Shown: positions 1-8,923, counted from the stretch's first letter. The stretch: DNA of 64,000 bases from an uncultured Candidatus Melainabacteria bacterium (GCA_934728585.1 CAKVDZ010000004.1:142333-206332), one strand, 5' to 3'. Made by a program: numbers and translations. The notes: generated from the sequence alone by a model not told the origin.

Positions 1-122
1 GGTTTGTAAGCTGGGATAAAAAGAATATTATCAAAGTCAAAATTCTTGTCAATAAACTTAGCAACAGCCAAATGTACGTTATGAATGGGATTAAATGTTC
101 CGCAATATACGCAAAGTTTCAT
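1..122 (-). CDS. nadD: Nicotinate-nucleotide adenylyltransferase, N-terminal part (cut by window edge)
   Basis: Only the first 40 codons are inside the window. The translation begins MKLCVYCGTFNPIHNVHL, which matches the nucleotidyltransferase signature GGTFDPIHxGHL of NadD, including the H-x-x-H pair that binds the nucleotide phosphates. NadD transfers AMP to nicotinate mononucleotide in NAD synthesis. An AGGATA ribosome site precedes the ATG at 122. A related adenylyltransferase such as CoaD cannot be excluded from 40 residues, but the FNPIHNVH spelling fits NadD better. It reads on the same strand as the glucanotransferase upstream, separated from it by a hairpin. Confidence 0.8.
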   Translation of the reverse strand, partial: MKLCVYCGTFNPIHNVHLAVAKFIDKNFDFDNILFIPAYK

Positions 123-202
123 ATTAAATATCCTGTTTGATTTTATCAATGGTATATTATCATAAATTAAAAAGATTTAGAACACATCAAGCGTATGAAA
201 TA

Positions 203-235
203 GCGCGGACGAAATTAGAAAAATTTCGTCCGCGC
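203..235 (-). terminator. GC-rich hairpin after the glucanotransferase gene
   Basis: Perfect 14-bp inverted repeat (203-216 and 222-235) with a 5-nt loop, about 13 bases past the stop of the minus-strand gene at 248. The T-rich tail on the minus strand is short, so termination efficiency is uncertain. Confidence 0.65.
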
Positions 236-247
236 TTTAAATATTTA

Positions 248-2440
248 TTAAACTTGTTGTTCAGTTTTTTTATGTCTAAATTTATCAATTAATTTTTTAA
301 TACCAGTTGCGACAAGTCCAATACCAAGAATTGCTACAGCTGCTGTTGCATCAGTCTGTCTTTTCTTTTCAGATGGCGTTTTATCAACTGTTTTTTGTTC
401 TGGTTTGTCATTTTCAACTTCTGAAGCAACTTGCTTGAAAGCAACGTGCGCTTTTTTAGCTGGAATTTCTTCTTTTTCTTTTAAAACTTCAGTATATTTA
501 TCAAGTGTTGAAATTAATGGACTTAATTTTTTGTTCAAATCATCACGTAATTGGTTAGCTTTATTACCATCGTAATTGTTTGTTTTGGCTACGTTCATGC
601 CAGCCTTTGCTCTAACTGCTTGTGCCAAAATTTCTGGCATATTCAATGCATAGCTATTTTTATCTTGTAATGCTCTATAATAATCGTCTTCAAAATCGTT
701 GTCTACACGTAATTTCCAGTTGTCCTTGCTATCTTGACCACCAACATTGTAAGTTTTGTTGATGCCTAAGAAATCAGAAAACATGATTTGCAAGTTTTTT
801 GTACCTCTGAATAATTCTGTAAATTTAGAAGTTACACGGCTTTGTTTACTGTTTATAATGTTTTCTTTATATTCTTGACGTTCTTTTCCTGATACTGGGT
901 CTGGATTTAAGTAACCAGAAAGGTAGTCTACATTCCAAGCATCAGAATTTCTAACCCAATCCTTTTGAACCATTTCACTTGCTGGTTCAAAATCGTGAGA
1001 TACTACCAAACTCCAATTATCTTTACGCGGAGCGTTTTCTGCTCTACTCCAAAGAGTTTGAGTTATCCCTGGTAAGTTTTCTTGATTGTGATAAACCCAA
1101 TCAAATGCAGGAGTTGAAGATCCTAAATCTTCCCATACTGCTTCATTTTTATCAACACCAAATTCTTTAAAAGTTGGTAAAACAATTTTATTTAAAACTT
1201 GTTTGAAGTTTCCGTTTGGATCAATATCGTGCATATAAGACACATTGTTTGCCCACAATCTATCCCTTTGAACTGCACCATTAGGGGCTTTATGCACTGT
1301 ATCTTCTTTATAAATATATGGGTCAACCAAACCTAAAGCGTGGTCAATTCTTACATTATCATAATTTTTTAATGAATATGAAATTTTTTCTTTTAAAAGT
1401 TTTCCACTTTCACCTAAAGAACCATCGCTATTTAACAACTTTTTAGGGTCAAGAACAGGAATACCCCAAGTTTGAGGTGAATTATCAACCCCACCGTAAG
1501 GACAACCTAGTTTCCAACCTTTTAAAAATGCGCCTTGATTTGCCCACACATCACTTTGGTTAAAGCCAACTAGCAAATCGCCAATGTAGTTGAAACCTAT
1601 TTCTTTTCTGTGCTTTGTATTATCTTTTAATTGTTTATCAGCAATAAATTGAGTGAAAGAGTTTTCTTCAACTTCTTTGCCATGTTCTTTAATAATTTCG
1701 TTATAACGTTCTTGGGCTTTTTTATCACCTACTTTTAGATTTTGAGGTAAATTTTTATCTACGTCACTCCATTTTTCAAAATCATCAGAGCCATTAACTT
1801 TTGATAAAACTTTAAACAAACCATCGTTTTCTACCCAAGATTTGTTATCTTTTTTAAATTTTTCGAATTCTTTGTTTAATTTTAAGGCATTTTTGTCTTT
1901 ATTTTTAACTTTTTCTGTAAAATTTGAATAAGCTTCTGACATCGCAGTAGTATAATTAGAAAAAGCTTTGTTAAAATCTGTGTAATTGTAATTTTTATCT
2001 TTTGTTTCTTTGTTTTTTGTTGTTAATTCATTGTATGTTTTTTCACTCAAAATACTTGCGTATTTGTCAGATTTTAAAGGTTCTAAGTCAATAAATAGTT
2101 CATTTTTTGCAAATACTTTTGAAATATAAGGCGATGGATCTTTTTTACCAATTGTACCCCCAGGGCCTAATTGAACAGAATTAAAACCGTTCATTTTAAT
2201 AAAATCTACAAATTTATCAGCACCTTTAGAATAAGGTGAACCTATAGCCGTATCACGCTTATCAGACGGAAAACTTGAGCCATGCACAATCATGGACAAA
2301 TTTTTCACTTCTAAATAATCCAATGCGTCATGGATTGCTTTTGAATATTCTGGCTTTTCTTCTTCTTTTAGCTTACGTCCAAAATTAACGTTATTATTAC
2401 GTTTTGGAGTAATGGGATTTGTAATTGGAGTGATTTTCAT
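248..2440 (-). CDS. malQ: 4-alpha-glucanotransferase (GH77) with C-terminal membrane anchor
   Basis: Amylomaltase-type enzyme that transfers alpha-1,4-glucan segments between maltodextrins. GH77 signatures are visible: RIDHALG with the nucleophile Asp near residue 366, WEDLG with the acid/base Glu near 437, and SHDFE with the third acidic residue near 483. A charged insertion rich in Lys, Asn and Asp (about residues 120-250) makes it longer than the compact bacterial enzymes (about 500 residues). The last 35 residues form a hydrophobic helix followed by KKLIDKFRHKK, which looks like a tail anchor and is unusual for GH77. The N-terminus carries a low-complexity NNVNFGRK segment like those in the paralogues at 57-59 kb. 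It lies 34 bp behind the FlhA-C-like gene and is probably the last gene of the bamA operon. Confidence 0.88.
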   Translation of the reverse strand: MKITPITNPITPKRNNNVNFGRKLKEEEKPEYSKAIHDALDYLEVKNLSMIVHGSSFPSDKRDTAIGSPYSKGADKFVDFIKMNGFNSVQLGPGGTIGKKDPSPYISKVFAKNELFIDLEPLKSDKYASILSEKTYNELTTKNKETKDKNYNYTDFNKAFSNYTTAMSEAYSNFTEKVKNKDKNALKLNKEFEKFKKDNKSWVENDGLFKVLSKVNGSDDFEKWSDVDKNLPQNLKVGDKKAQERYNEIIKEHGKEVEENSFTQFIADKQLKDNTKHRKEIGFNYIGDLLVGFNQSDVWANQGAFLKGWKLGCPYGGVDNSPQTWGIPVLDPKKLLNSDGSLGESGKLLKEKISYSLKNYDNVRIDHALGLVDPYIYKEDTVHKAPNGAVQRDRLWANNVSYMHDIDPNGNFKQVLNKIVLPTFKEFGVDKNEAVWEDLGSSTPAFDWVYHNQENLPGITQTLWSRAENAPRKDNWSLVVSHDFEPASEMVQKDWVRNSDAWNVDYLSGYLNPDPVSGKERQEYKENIINSKQSRVTSKFTELFRGTKNLQIMFSDFLGINKTYNVGGQDSKDNWKLRVDNDFEDDYYRALQDKNSYALNMPEILAQAVRAKAGMNVAKTNNYDGNKANQLRDDLNKKLSPLISTLDKYTEVLKEKEEIPAKKAHVAFKQVASEVENDKPEQKTVDKTPSEKKRQTDATAAVAILGIGLVATGIKKLIDKFRHKKTEQQV

Positions 2441-2474
2441 ACCTATATAAATTCCGTAAAAATTTTAATTGCTA

Positions 2475-3941
2475 TTAAACCTCACCAATTACTTCAAAAT
2501 TGTAATAATTTGTTACTTCTTCTTGAGCAAGCACTGTCAAATTGTTTATGTATTGAGATAAAACAATAAATGTCATGTGACGAACTTCAATTGGAACCGA
2601 TAAAACTATATTGTCTAAAGCATTTTCTTTAGCAAATTTCAACAATTTTAAAGCCACTTTTTCAACTTTATTTCCGTCAACTCTAACAATATTTTCATCA
2701 TCAGAAGTTCCATCAAATAGAGTTGTTAATGTCTTTTCGCCCAATTCTAAACCTTGAATTGTACCATCGATATTAGCATAACGACTACAAATATAACGAG
2801 CAAGTGCAAATCTTATTTTATCCAACAAGGATTCTTTACATGCTTCATCAGAAAAATCATTAATTTTTTCAAAAATATAAACAATATCTTTGATTGAAAC
2901 TTGTTCTCTGATTAAGTTTACTAAAATATATCTCAATTCAGCAACTGAAATAAAATCAGGAACAATGTTATCTACAAGATATGGATTTTTTTCTTGAACA
3001 ATACTAATATACTTATTAACATCTTCGTAATCTAGTAAATCTTCAATATATTTGATAGAAATAAATTCAACCGCTCTTGCTATGTATTCAGACGGTGTCA
3101 AACCTTTTTCCCAGAAATCTTTTGTTTTTTCTTGAGGAATCCAAACTATTTTTCTACCAGTTATAACATCTGTATCAACGTAATAATCTTTTTTCTTGCT
3201 TTTGTAATTGATATCATCTTGGAAGAACATCAAATGATTTGGATATACAAAAGAGTTTAAAACGCTCAAATCTCTTACATTAATTGAAAATTCGTATGGA
3301 GCCAACATTTCATCATCTTTAAAAATAATTTTTGGAATTACATATCCTAAATCATCAGCAAGTTTTTGTCTAATTTTTACAGTTTCACTCAACAAATCTG
3401 TTTCGCTATCAGGAGAAACAAATTCTAAAATTTGCTCACTTAAGTGAATTGAGAACTTTTCTAACTGCAAAGATGAATACATAGCATCTGGAGAAATAGC
3501 TCTAATCAAATTATGTTGCAAGTTTTCCAACTCTTTAATACCTGCAGACATTTTATCATTAAGAGTTTTTCTTTGAGGTGAACCTGCATCTTCAAGCTCT
3601 AATTGAGTTTTAATATTAGCCATTTTTTTCTTTTGTTCTCTAATTTTTGCCTGAATATCTTTGCATGTTTCATAAGGTGAAAGTTTTGCAGACAACATTT
3701 TTTCCATTTGGCTTTTAAACGCTGTAATATTTACAACATCCTCGAAAGAATTGTCGCTATCAGCTTCTTTTACAAATATACATTGAAATTGAAATCCATC
3801 ATCTGTTTCAACTTCGCTCATACTGTACAAATCCCAACCGTCCTCTGCCATTTCATTCAATAAGTTTTGCAACGGTAATGTGCTTTCACTTGGAACCGTT
3901 TTTATAATATATTGCATCTTTGAATTTTTATTCAACATCAT
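2475..3941 (-). CDS. Soluble FlhA cytoplasmic-domain-like (FHIPEP) protein with DUF4177-like N-terminus
   Basis: 488 residues with no signal peptide or membrane helix. Residues about 8-52 (MQYIIKTVP, LLNEMAEDGWDLYS) resemble the small DUF4177 fold, followed by a helical linker (about 65-160). From about 190 onward the protein tracks the cytoplasmic half of FlhA encoded at 53048-55153. Examples are IRQKLADDLGYVIPKI versus IRRQTALDLGIVLPSI, LIREQVSIKDIVYIFEKI versus LLRERVTVRDLKTILETI, and IRFALARYIC versus VRQALARNIC. FlhA-C is the docking platform for export substrates and chaperones in flagellar and type III secretion. A copy without the channel domain cannot export by itself, so a cytosolic adaptor or regulator is more likely (inference). 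It sits 28 bp behind the OmpH/Skp gene. Confidence 0.75.
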   Translation of the reverse strand: MMLNKNSKMQYIIKTVPSESTLPLQNLLNEMAEDGWDLYSMSEVETDDGFQFQCIFVKEADSDNSFEDVVNITAFKSQMEKMLSAKLSPYETCKDIQAKIREQKKKMANIKTQLELEDAGSPQRKTLNDKMSAGIKELENLQHNLIRAISPDAMYSSLQLEKFSIHLSEQILEFVSPDSETDLLSETVKIRQKLADDLGYVIPKIIFKDDEMLAPYEFSINVRDLSVLNSFVYPNHLMFFQDDINYKSKKKDYYVDTDVITGRKIVWIPQEKTKDFWEKGLTPSEYIARAVEFISIKYIEDLLDYEDVNKYISIVQEKNPYLVDNIVPDFISVAELRYILVNLIREQVSIKDIVYIFEKINDFSDEACKESLLDKIRFALARYICSRYANIDGTIQGLELGEKTLTTLFDGTSDDENIVRVDGNKVEKVALKLLKFAKENALDNIVLSVPIEVRHMTFIVLSQYINNLTVLAQEEVTNYYNFEVIGEV

Positions 3942-3969
3942 TTCACCTTTAATATAAAACTTTTACTTA

Positions 3970-4425
3970 CTATTTTGCACCTTTTAATTTAGCAATAACC
4001 AAATCTGTAATATCCAAACCACCGACAAAAATTACTCTATAATCAAGAACTGCATCAAGTTTTTGTTCAACTAAAACTTGTTTTGTAGCGTCTTGGATTT
4101 TTTTGTAAACTTCTTCTTCTTTTTTTAGTTTGAAACTAATATATGCAGATTGTTTTGCTTCAAATTCTTTTTTAGTTTTATCTTCAAAATTTTGTTTTTT
4201 TAATGGAGTATCTAAAGCCTTGTATTGTTTTTCTTTGTCAACTAAGAATTGTTGTAATTCTAAGCCCTTATTATCAATTTCTTTTGAAGCAGCTTGCGCA
4301 TAAGCAAAGTTATCTTGAACTTTTTTATAATCAATAAAGCCGATACCTTCTGCAAAAGCTTGTGCATTTACTGATACTAAAACCATTACTGCTAAAGCAA
4401 TTAAACCGTTTCTTAAGTTTTTCAT
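3970..4425 (-). CDS. OmpH/Skp-family periplasmic chaperone
   Basis: 151 residues with a cleavable signal peptide (hydrophobic AVMVLVSVNAQAFA, cleavage near residue 25). The mature part starts IGFIDYKKVQDNF, the strand-helix opening typical of OmpH/Skp (GxxDxxxVxxxxP). A long Lys/Glu/Gln-rich coiled coil follows (about 45-120) and a short C-terminal strand region (VIFVGGLDITDLVIAKL). Skp holds unfolded outer-membrane proteins in the periplasm and passes them to BamA. Its position 35 bp behind bamA agrees with this role. Family assignment is firm; the specific client proteins are not known. Confidence 0.88.
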   Translation of the reverse strand: MKNLRNGLIALAVMVLVSVNAQAFAEGIGFIDYKKVQDNFAYAQAASKEIDNKGLELQQFLVDKEKQYKALDTPLKKQNFEDKTKKEFEAKQSAYISFKLKKEEEVYKKIQDATKQVLVEQKLDAVLDYRVIFVGGLDITDLVIAKLKGAK

Positions 4426-4460
4426 TTTTTCTCCTTTATAATTTATATCTATAATTTTTT

Positions 4461-6401
4461 CTAATATAATACATCGCCTACACCAAATGTAAAGTAACCA
4501 TTTCTTGAACTTCCACCTTGTGGATCTGTGATCGGAATACCATAGTCGATTGACAAAGGTCCAAGTCCTGGAATAAATACTTTCAAACCAACACCAGCTG
4601 TAACAGCTTGAAGTGGTCTATCATACAACCAATTTGTGATGTTATCAGTTCCAAATAATTTACCCGCATCAACAAAGAATGAAAGTTTTAAATTATCAAA
4701 GAATGGAACTTTTTTAATTCTATCTAAGAATAATACTGGAGTTGTTAATTCTGCAGAACCCATTACAAAACCGTTGCCTGTACCAATTGAACCCATTCTA
4801 TAACCTCTAACTGTGTAAGGTCCACCTAAACGGTACTTCATAACTTCAGGCATATCGTCTTGACCGTGAATTACACCACCAGCTTTTGCCATTAATGAGA
4901 ATGAAGATTTCTTCATAACAGGGAAATATTTCTTGATAGCACCTGTTAACTTACCGTGAGTTCTTTCTAAATCATTTATACCAATACTTTCATTAAATCT
5001 AATATTAGCTAAAACACCATTTCTAGGGTTTACTGTTGTGTCACGAGTATCGTAAACTAACCCTGGAGCTAGAGAGAAGAAGAAACCACCCGACAATTGT
5101 TCTTTTCTTAACTCTTTAAATTCTGGTAAAAACTCTTGGGGAACACCATTTGCCAAGAACAATCTTTCCATTTGACCAGCATCACCCTCTGAAACATCAA
5201 CATTTTCTACACCAACTGTAAATGTTGTAGATAAATTTGGGTTAATTTTAACTCTATGTGCAACTGTTGCTTCTGCCCCAAAACGTTGCTCCATAGCTAG
5301 TGGTATTTGATAGCTACCAAAATCTCTATAGAAAATTTTTGCTGTTAATGAATTATCTGCATTCAAAAAATATGGTTCAAAGAAATTTAATTCAGCTTGC
5401 AAGTTCGCTCTGTTAAGAACAGAAGCGTCACTCATAATAACACCAGTACCAGCTAAGAAATTCAAACCAATACGTTGATTTCTACCTCTAAAGTTGTTAT
5501 CAGTAATACCAACAGAACCGAATAAACCTGTTGAAGAATCTAAACCTCCCCCGACAGAAAGAGTAGCTGAACGTTGTTCTTGAACCTCAATTGTAACATC
5601 ATATTTTTCTGGGTCATCTTCTGATGGTTCAATTTCCCTGTTTACATCTCTAAAAGCTTGTGTTGCATACAATCTAACCAAGTCAGCTTTGATAAGATTT
5701 TCATTGTAAACAGACCCTGGTTCAGTCAAAATATTACGTTCTACGATGTAATCTTTTGTTTTTTCATTACCTGTAATAACAATTTTATTGATAACCCCCT
5801 CTGACATAGTTAAATTAACAACACCATCAGGATCATCATAAAATTCGCTAACTCGTGCTAAAATATAACCTTTTGACGCGTAATAATTTTGAATATTTTC
5901 TATTGCTTCGTTTATCTGAACAACATTTTGAGGCTTGCCTCTTAGGGGTAATAAATAGGATAATATTTCTTCAGTCGAAACAACAGAATTTCCCTCAATA
6001 GTAAAATCTGTCATTGGCATATTTTCTTCAACAATAACGCGTAAAGTAATTGAATGGTCTGGGTTTTCTACAGGAATAGCTTTCAATTTATCAGAGAAAA
6101 AGCCCATTTGGTAAATTCTTTTTAAATCTGTTTGTAGCAAATCACGGTTGTACTCGTCACCTGTGTGAAGTTGCATTTTTTCTAGGATATATTCAGGTTT
6201 GATAACGTTTGCACCACTAATTTCAATATCCTTGATGAACATTTTTTCATCTTCGATTTTGATAACTTTTTCTTGTTTTTTAGGGGTATTATTTTCTGCA
6301 GGTTGAACTTGAGAATCTTCAATTGCAACAGCACTTGTCGCGCTTGCCACAAGTATAAACATTGTTAGTAATAGTTGGTATATATATCTAACTGAGCTCA
6401 A
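4461..6401 (-). CDS. bamA: Outer-membrane protein assembly factor BamA/Omp85
   Basis: 646 residues: a signal peptide ending AxA near residue 26, three POTRA repeats (about 52-125, 128-200, 203-275) and a C-terminal 16-strand barrel (about 280-646) containing RLGGPYTVRGYRMGSIG, the conserved VRGY/F loop motif. Three POTRAs is the number in cyanobacterial Omp85; proteobacterial BamA has five. It inserts beta-barrel proteins into the outer membrane. The start is TTG at 6401: an in-frame TGA lies just upstream, and the first ATG (codon 14) would shorten the signal peptide and has no ribosome site, whereas TTG is preceded by AGGGT. First gene of a likely four-gene minus-strand operon with ompH. 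Confidence 0.92.
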   Translation of the reverse strand: MSSVRYIYQLLLTMFILVASATSAVAIEDSQVQPAENNTPKKQEKVIKIEDEKMFIKDIEISGANVIKPEYILEKMQLHTGDEYNRDLLQTDLKRIYQMGFFSDKLKAIPVENPDHSITLRVIVEENMPMTDFTIEGNSVVSTEEILSYLLPLRGKPQNVVQINEAIENIQNYYASKGYILARVSEFYDDPDGVVNLTMSEGVINKIVITGNEKTKDYIVERNILTEPGSVYNENLIKADLVRLYATQAFRDVNREIEPSEDDPEKYDVTIEVQEQRSATLSVGGGLDSSTGLFGSVGITDNNFRGRNQRIGLNFLAGTGVIMSDASVLNRANLQAELNFFEPYFLNADNSLTAKIFYRDFGSYQIPLAMEQRFGAEATVAHRVKINPNLSTTFTVGVENVDVSEGDAGQMERLFLANGVPQEFLPEFKELRKEQLSGGFFFSLAPGLVYDTRDTTVNPRNGVLANIRFNESIGINDLERTHGKLTGAIKKYFPVMKKSSFSLMAKAGGVIHGQDDMPEVMKYRLGGPYTVRGYRMGSIGTGNGFVMGSAELTTPVLFLDRIKKVPFFDNLKLSFFVDAGKLFGTDNITNWLYDRPLQAVTAGVGLKVFIPGLGPLSIDYGIPITDPQGGSSRNGYFTFGVGDVLY

Positions 6402-6610
6402 GACTCAAACCCTAATTTCTTTTGTACCTCGTTCGGCTATTCTTTAGTGTAAATCTTTTAAACGAGATTGCTATTATATTATCCTATAACATGATTATAC
6501 CGCAAACATCATTTAGCAACCACAATAAACAGAATTTTAACAGTATTGTTACAAAAGAAACATCATAAAAATAGAAGCTAGTAATAACAATATTTTTAGC
6601 AATCTTAACA

Positions 6611-6639
6611 TTAAGATTTATCTTAAAATTTGTTATACA
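6611..6639 (+). promoter_or_regulatory. Sigma-70-type promoter, possibly giving a near-leaderless mRNA
   Basis: TTAAGA (6611-6616), 17-bp spacer, TATACA (6634-6639). The predicted start of transcription falls at or within two bases of the GTG at 6648. Confidence 0.55.
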
Positions 6640-6647
6640 ATATTCTC

Positions 6648-7472
6648 GTGAAAAAATTTGTTTTAATAATCGGATATTTTATCTTGGTGGTAATCGCTTT
6701 GAGCATGCTATTTCCATTTTTTGCTATGCTTAAACTCGCACTCACACCTCAAGAGGAAATCTTCAAAAACATGAACAACTTATTTTCAATGAACTTTTCT
6801 TTTGAAAATTTTAAGCATGTGTTTGGCGCAATTCCCGTTACAAGATTTTTCTTAAACAGTATGATTGTTGCACTAATTACAACCGTTGGGCAGGTAATTT
6901 TATCTTCGCTTGCTGGGTATTCATTTGCAAGATTAAATTTTAAACACAAGGATTTTTGGTTTCTTGTTATTCTTATAACAATGATGGTTCCACCACAAGT
7001 TAATATTATTCCTCTATTTTTCTTGATGAGAGAATTAAACTTAGTCGACACATACCCAGCATTAATTCTTCCAGGGCTTTTTGGAGGGTTTGGAATATTT
7101 TTAACAAGACAATACTTCTTATCGTTACCGAAAGACCTTGAAGAAGCAGCCAAAATTGACGGTTGCAACCTTTTTCAAACATTTTTTAAAATCGCATTAC
7201 CACTTGCACTTCCTGTTGTTGTAACTCTTGCTATTTTCACGTTTGTTACGACATGGAATAGTTTTATGTGGCCTCTTATCATAACAAATTCTGAAAGTAT
7301 GAGAACATTACCAGTCGGACTTGCAATTTTTAAAGGAAGCTTCAGAGAAATAACTCTTTGGGGCGATTTATTGGCATGCTCTGTAATCTGTACTATTCCT
7401 GTTATTGCAATATTTTTCTTAGGCAAAAAATACTTTTTATCAGATTTACTTTCTGGCGCAGTTAAAGAATAA
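6648..7472 (+). CDS. Carbohydrate ABC transporter permease (MalG/UgpE type)
   Basis: About 274 residues with six predicted membrane helices. The binding-protein-dependent permease EAA loop is clear: LEEAAKIDGCNLFQTFFKIA followed by LPLALP, which contacts the ATPase. Family features such as RLNFKHKDFWF and MMVPPQVNIIPLFFLM place it with the second (MalG-like) permease of sugar importers. The likely start is GTG at 6648; a TTG 18 bases upstream lies inside the probable -10 region. Neither the partner permease nor the ATPase is adjacent. A sugar-binding lipoprotein lies at 59660-60802, so the importer parts appear scattered. Confidence 0.88.
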   Translation: MKKFVLIIGYFILVVIALSMLFPFFAMLKLALTPQEEIFKNMNNLFSMNFSFENFKHVFGAIPVTRFFLNSMIVALITTVGQVILSSLAGYSFARLNFKHKDFWFLVILITMMVPPQVNIIPLFFLMRELNLVDTYPALILPGLFGGFGIFLTRQYFLSLPKDLEEAAKIDGCNLFQTFFKIALPLALPVVVTLAIFTFVTTWNSFMWPLIITNSESMRTLPVGLAIFKGSFREITLWGDLLACSVICTIPVIAIFFLGKKYFLSDLLSGAVKE

Positions 7473-7561
7473 TCTACAACTAAAGTTTTAGAAATTTACC
7501 TATTTTTTATAATTCAAATATTAATGATATTTGTTAAAATTATTATGAAAGAGGTGAAGCT

Positions 7562-7906
7562 ATGAACTCAAGCACAGATAACAAATATATAATTGGAGTA
7601 AAAACAAAAGAATTAAATTTTAAATCACTTGCTAATTTAGCTATTTTAATGGATAAAATGGATTTAGATACAAAACCTGTAGCGCTTGATTTAAAAGAAG
7701 TTGAAAGTGTAACTGAAGACTTTTTTACATTTATTAAAAACTTCTCAGAAACAACAAAATTAACCCTTTTAAATATTCCGTCAGAATTATTTGCGCTTCT
7801 TAACTTGAGAAGATATGATAAAAATGTTAAAATGTTCAATAATAACCTAGATTTTATTGAAGACAAGCGCGAGCTTGTAAACAGAAAATTTCACATCGTT
7901 AAATAA
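7562..7906 (+). CDS. Small protein, possible STAS-like fold
   Basis: 114 residues, no signal or membrane segment. The pattern VALDLKEVESVTEDFFTFIK, then LTLLNIPSELFALLNLRRYD, resembles the beta-alpha layout of STAS/anti-anti-sigma domains, but the usual phosphorylated Ser is not evident. An AGAGGTG ribosome site stands just before the ATG. It is followed 11 bp later by the 233-residue gene, so the two are probably co-transcribed. The fold call is weak; the gene itself is well supported by its ribosome site, codon pattern and tight spacing. Confidence 0.5.
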   Translation: MNSSTDNKYIIGVKTKELNFKSLANLAILMDKMDLDTKPVALDLKEVESVTEDFFTFIKNFSETTKLTLLNIPSELFALLNLRRYDKNVKMFNNNLDFIEDKRELVNRKFHIVK

Positions 7907-7917
7907 ATGGAAAATTT

Positions 7918-8619
7918 ATGGATAAATTAATCCAAAAAATTGTATATTTGGTTCTTGCACTTCAAGAAAAATTTGCAAGGAAAAGACACGCAAAAATGTT
8001 GTCGAGTTTTACAAACTCAACCTCTAAAACGGTTATGACAAATGGGTGTTCACTTAATTTGACCGTTCAAACCGAAGAAAATAAAAAGAAACTGGAGCAA
8101 AACGTTACTGCGATTTTAAAAAAATTTGATAACATGCCAGAAAAAATGTTACTTTATATTGAAAGAAACGGCACTCCTGTTATCAGACACCCAAAAGCAG
8201 GAAAGATTGTAGATATAATTCGCGAAGAACAAGGTTATATAAGAGAATTACACGGTTTAAAAGCTCTTATTTTAAACTTTATGTTGTATAAAAAAATCTC
8301 TTTTAAATCAGATGCGATTTTTCTTATGGAGGAAGGTCAAATCGACCCTTATGCTATGATTCACCAATTCTACAAATGGTATGCGATGAAAATTGATATG
8401 CCAGGATTTGATCCGCGCGCACAAGAAAATTTCAGAAAATATATTGACGAAAAAAGCTATTTGAACCTAAATAACCTTAATGCAGAAGATATAATCGCCT
8501 TAAAAGAAGCTATCGCACGTGATGTTGATGCAATAAACTTTGTTGAAAACTTTGCAAAACAAAATGAGGGTAGCCAAAAAGCTTTAAAAAAACTTACAGA
8601 TGGCGGAGCATCCGTTTAA
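7918..8619 (+). CDS. Uncharacterised 233-residue protein
   Basis: I do not recognise a family. The N-terminal 20 residues are hydrophobic and amphipathic (LIQKIVYLVLALQEKFA) and may attach to the membrane. The rest looks like a soluble alpha/beta protein with a charged C-terminal helix (EDIIALKEAIARDVDAINFV). It lies directly behind the STAS-like gene and ahead of the small toxin-like module at 8690-8925. Codon use matches its neighbours, so it is probably a real, vertically inherited gene. No function is proposed. Confidence 0.55.
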   Translation: MDKLIQKIVYLVLALQEKFARKRHAKMLSSFTNSTSKTVMTNGCSLNLTVQTEENKKKLEQNVTAILKKFDNMPEKMLLYIERNGTPVIRHPKAGKIVDIIREEQGYIRELHGLKALILNFMLYKKISFKSDAIFLMEEGQIDPYAMIHQFYKWYAMKIDMPGFDPRAQENFRKYIDEKSYLNLNNLNAEDIIALKEAIARDVDAINFVENFAKQNEGSQKALKKLTDGGASV

Positions 8620-8777
8620 GAGTTTTTATCCAATTATTTCATACAAATTCTTTTTACATCTTTTATATGATGTATAAAAATTGCTGTTTGTTAGAATAAA
8701 TATGGGTAAACCCTCGACATCTCCTCTTTAAAAACGACTACAAATCGTTCTGGTTTGAAGAAAGGAGGTGAAGAAAA

Positions 8778-8849
8778 ATGATAATCGGTATTACGGAAAA
8801 AGCGCTAGTAATAACATTACTGATAATACTAGCACTTTGCTTTCATTAA
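8778..8849 (+). CDS. Module A: 23-residue hydrophobic peptide, candidate type I toxin
   Basis: A very short frame (starts MIIGITEKALVITLLIIL, ends ALCFH) behind the strong ribosome site AAAGGAGGTG. After the first eight residues it is one continuous membrane-spanning stretch, as in known type I toxins (TxpA, BsrG, Fst classes; no sequence match claimed). CTCCT at 8721-8725 can pair with the ribosome site at 8763-8767, so the full-length mRNA may be translated poorly. An antisense promoter faces it from downstream (8896-8923), and its own coding sequence contains the antisense terminator. This arrangement, antisense RNA overlapping the toxin mRNA 3' end, is that of txpA/ratA and bsrG/SR4. Confidence 0.6.
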   Translation: MIIGITEKALVITLLIILALCFH

Positions 8850-8889
8850 GGGTTTTTAAAGGATAGGTGGCGACCTGTCCGCCCTTTGT
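8795..8889 (-). ncRNA. Module A: predicted antisense RNA (antitoxin)
   Basis: Predicted about 95-nt RNA starting near 8889, about 7 bases after the minus-strand -10 box. It ends at a hairpin whose arms are 8799-8810 and 8827-8838, followed on the minus strand by a T-run (A-run 8797-8801 on the plus strand). The stem has one U-G pair in this RNA, which is a C-A mismatch in the mRNA, so the terminator should fold well only in the antisense direction. The RNA would pair with the last part of the peptide gene and the whole 3' hairpin. Confidence 0.55.
8848..8886 (+). terminator. Module A: 3' hairpin of the peptide mRNA
   Basis: Inner stem 8861-8868 with 8873-8880 (loop GGCG, one U-G pair in the mRNA sense) inside an outer AAGGG/CCCTT stem (8848-8852, 8882-8886). 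It starts at the stop codon. It probably stabilises or ends the mRNA and serves as the pairing site for the antisense RNA. Confidence 0.5.
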
Positions 8890-8895
8890 ACTTCT

Positions 8896-8923
8896 ATTAT
8901 AACATATTTCTATTGTTTTTCAA
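8896..8923 (-). promoter_or_regulatory. Module A: antisense promoter
   Basis: On the minus strand TTGAAA (8923-8918), 16-bp spacer, TATAAT (8901-8896) with an upstream TG. The -35 box lies inside the last codons of the CDF exporter gene. Modules B and C have the same boxes and the same 16-bp spacing. Confidence 0.65.

Noticed and set aside
6360..6401. ATG at codon 14 as bamA start
   Set aside because: It has no ribosome site and leaves a short signal peptide; the TTG start gives a complete one.
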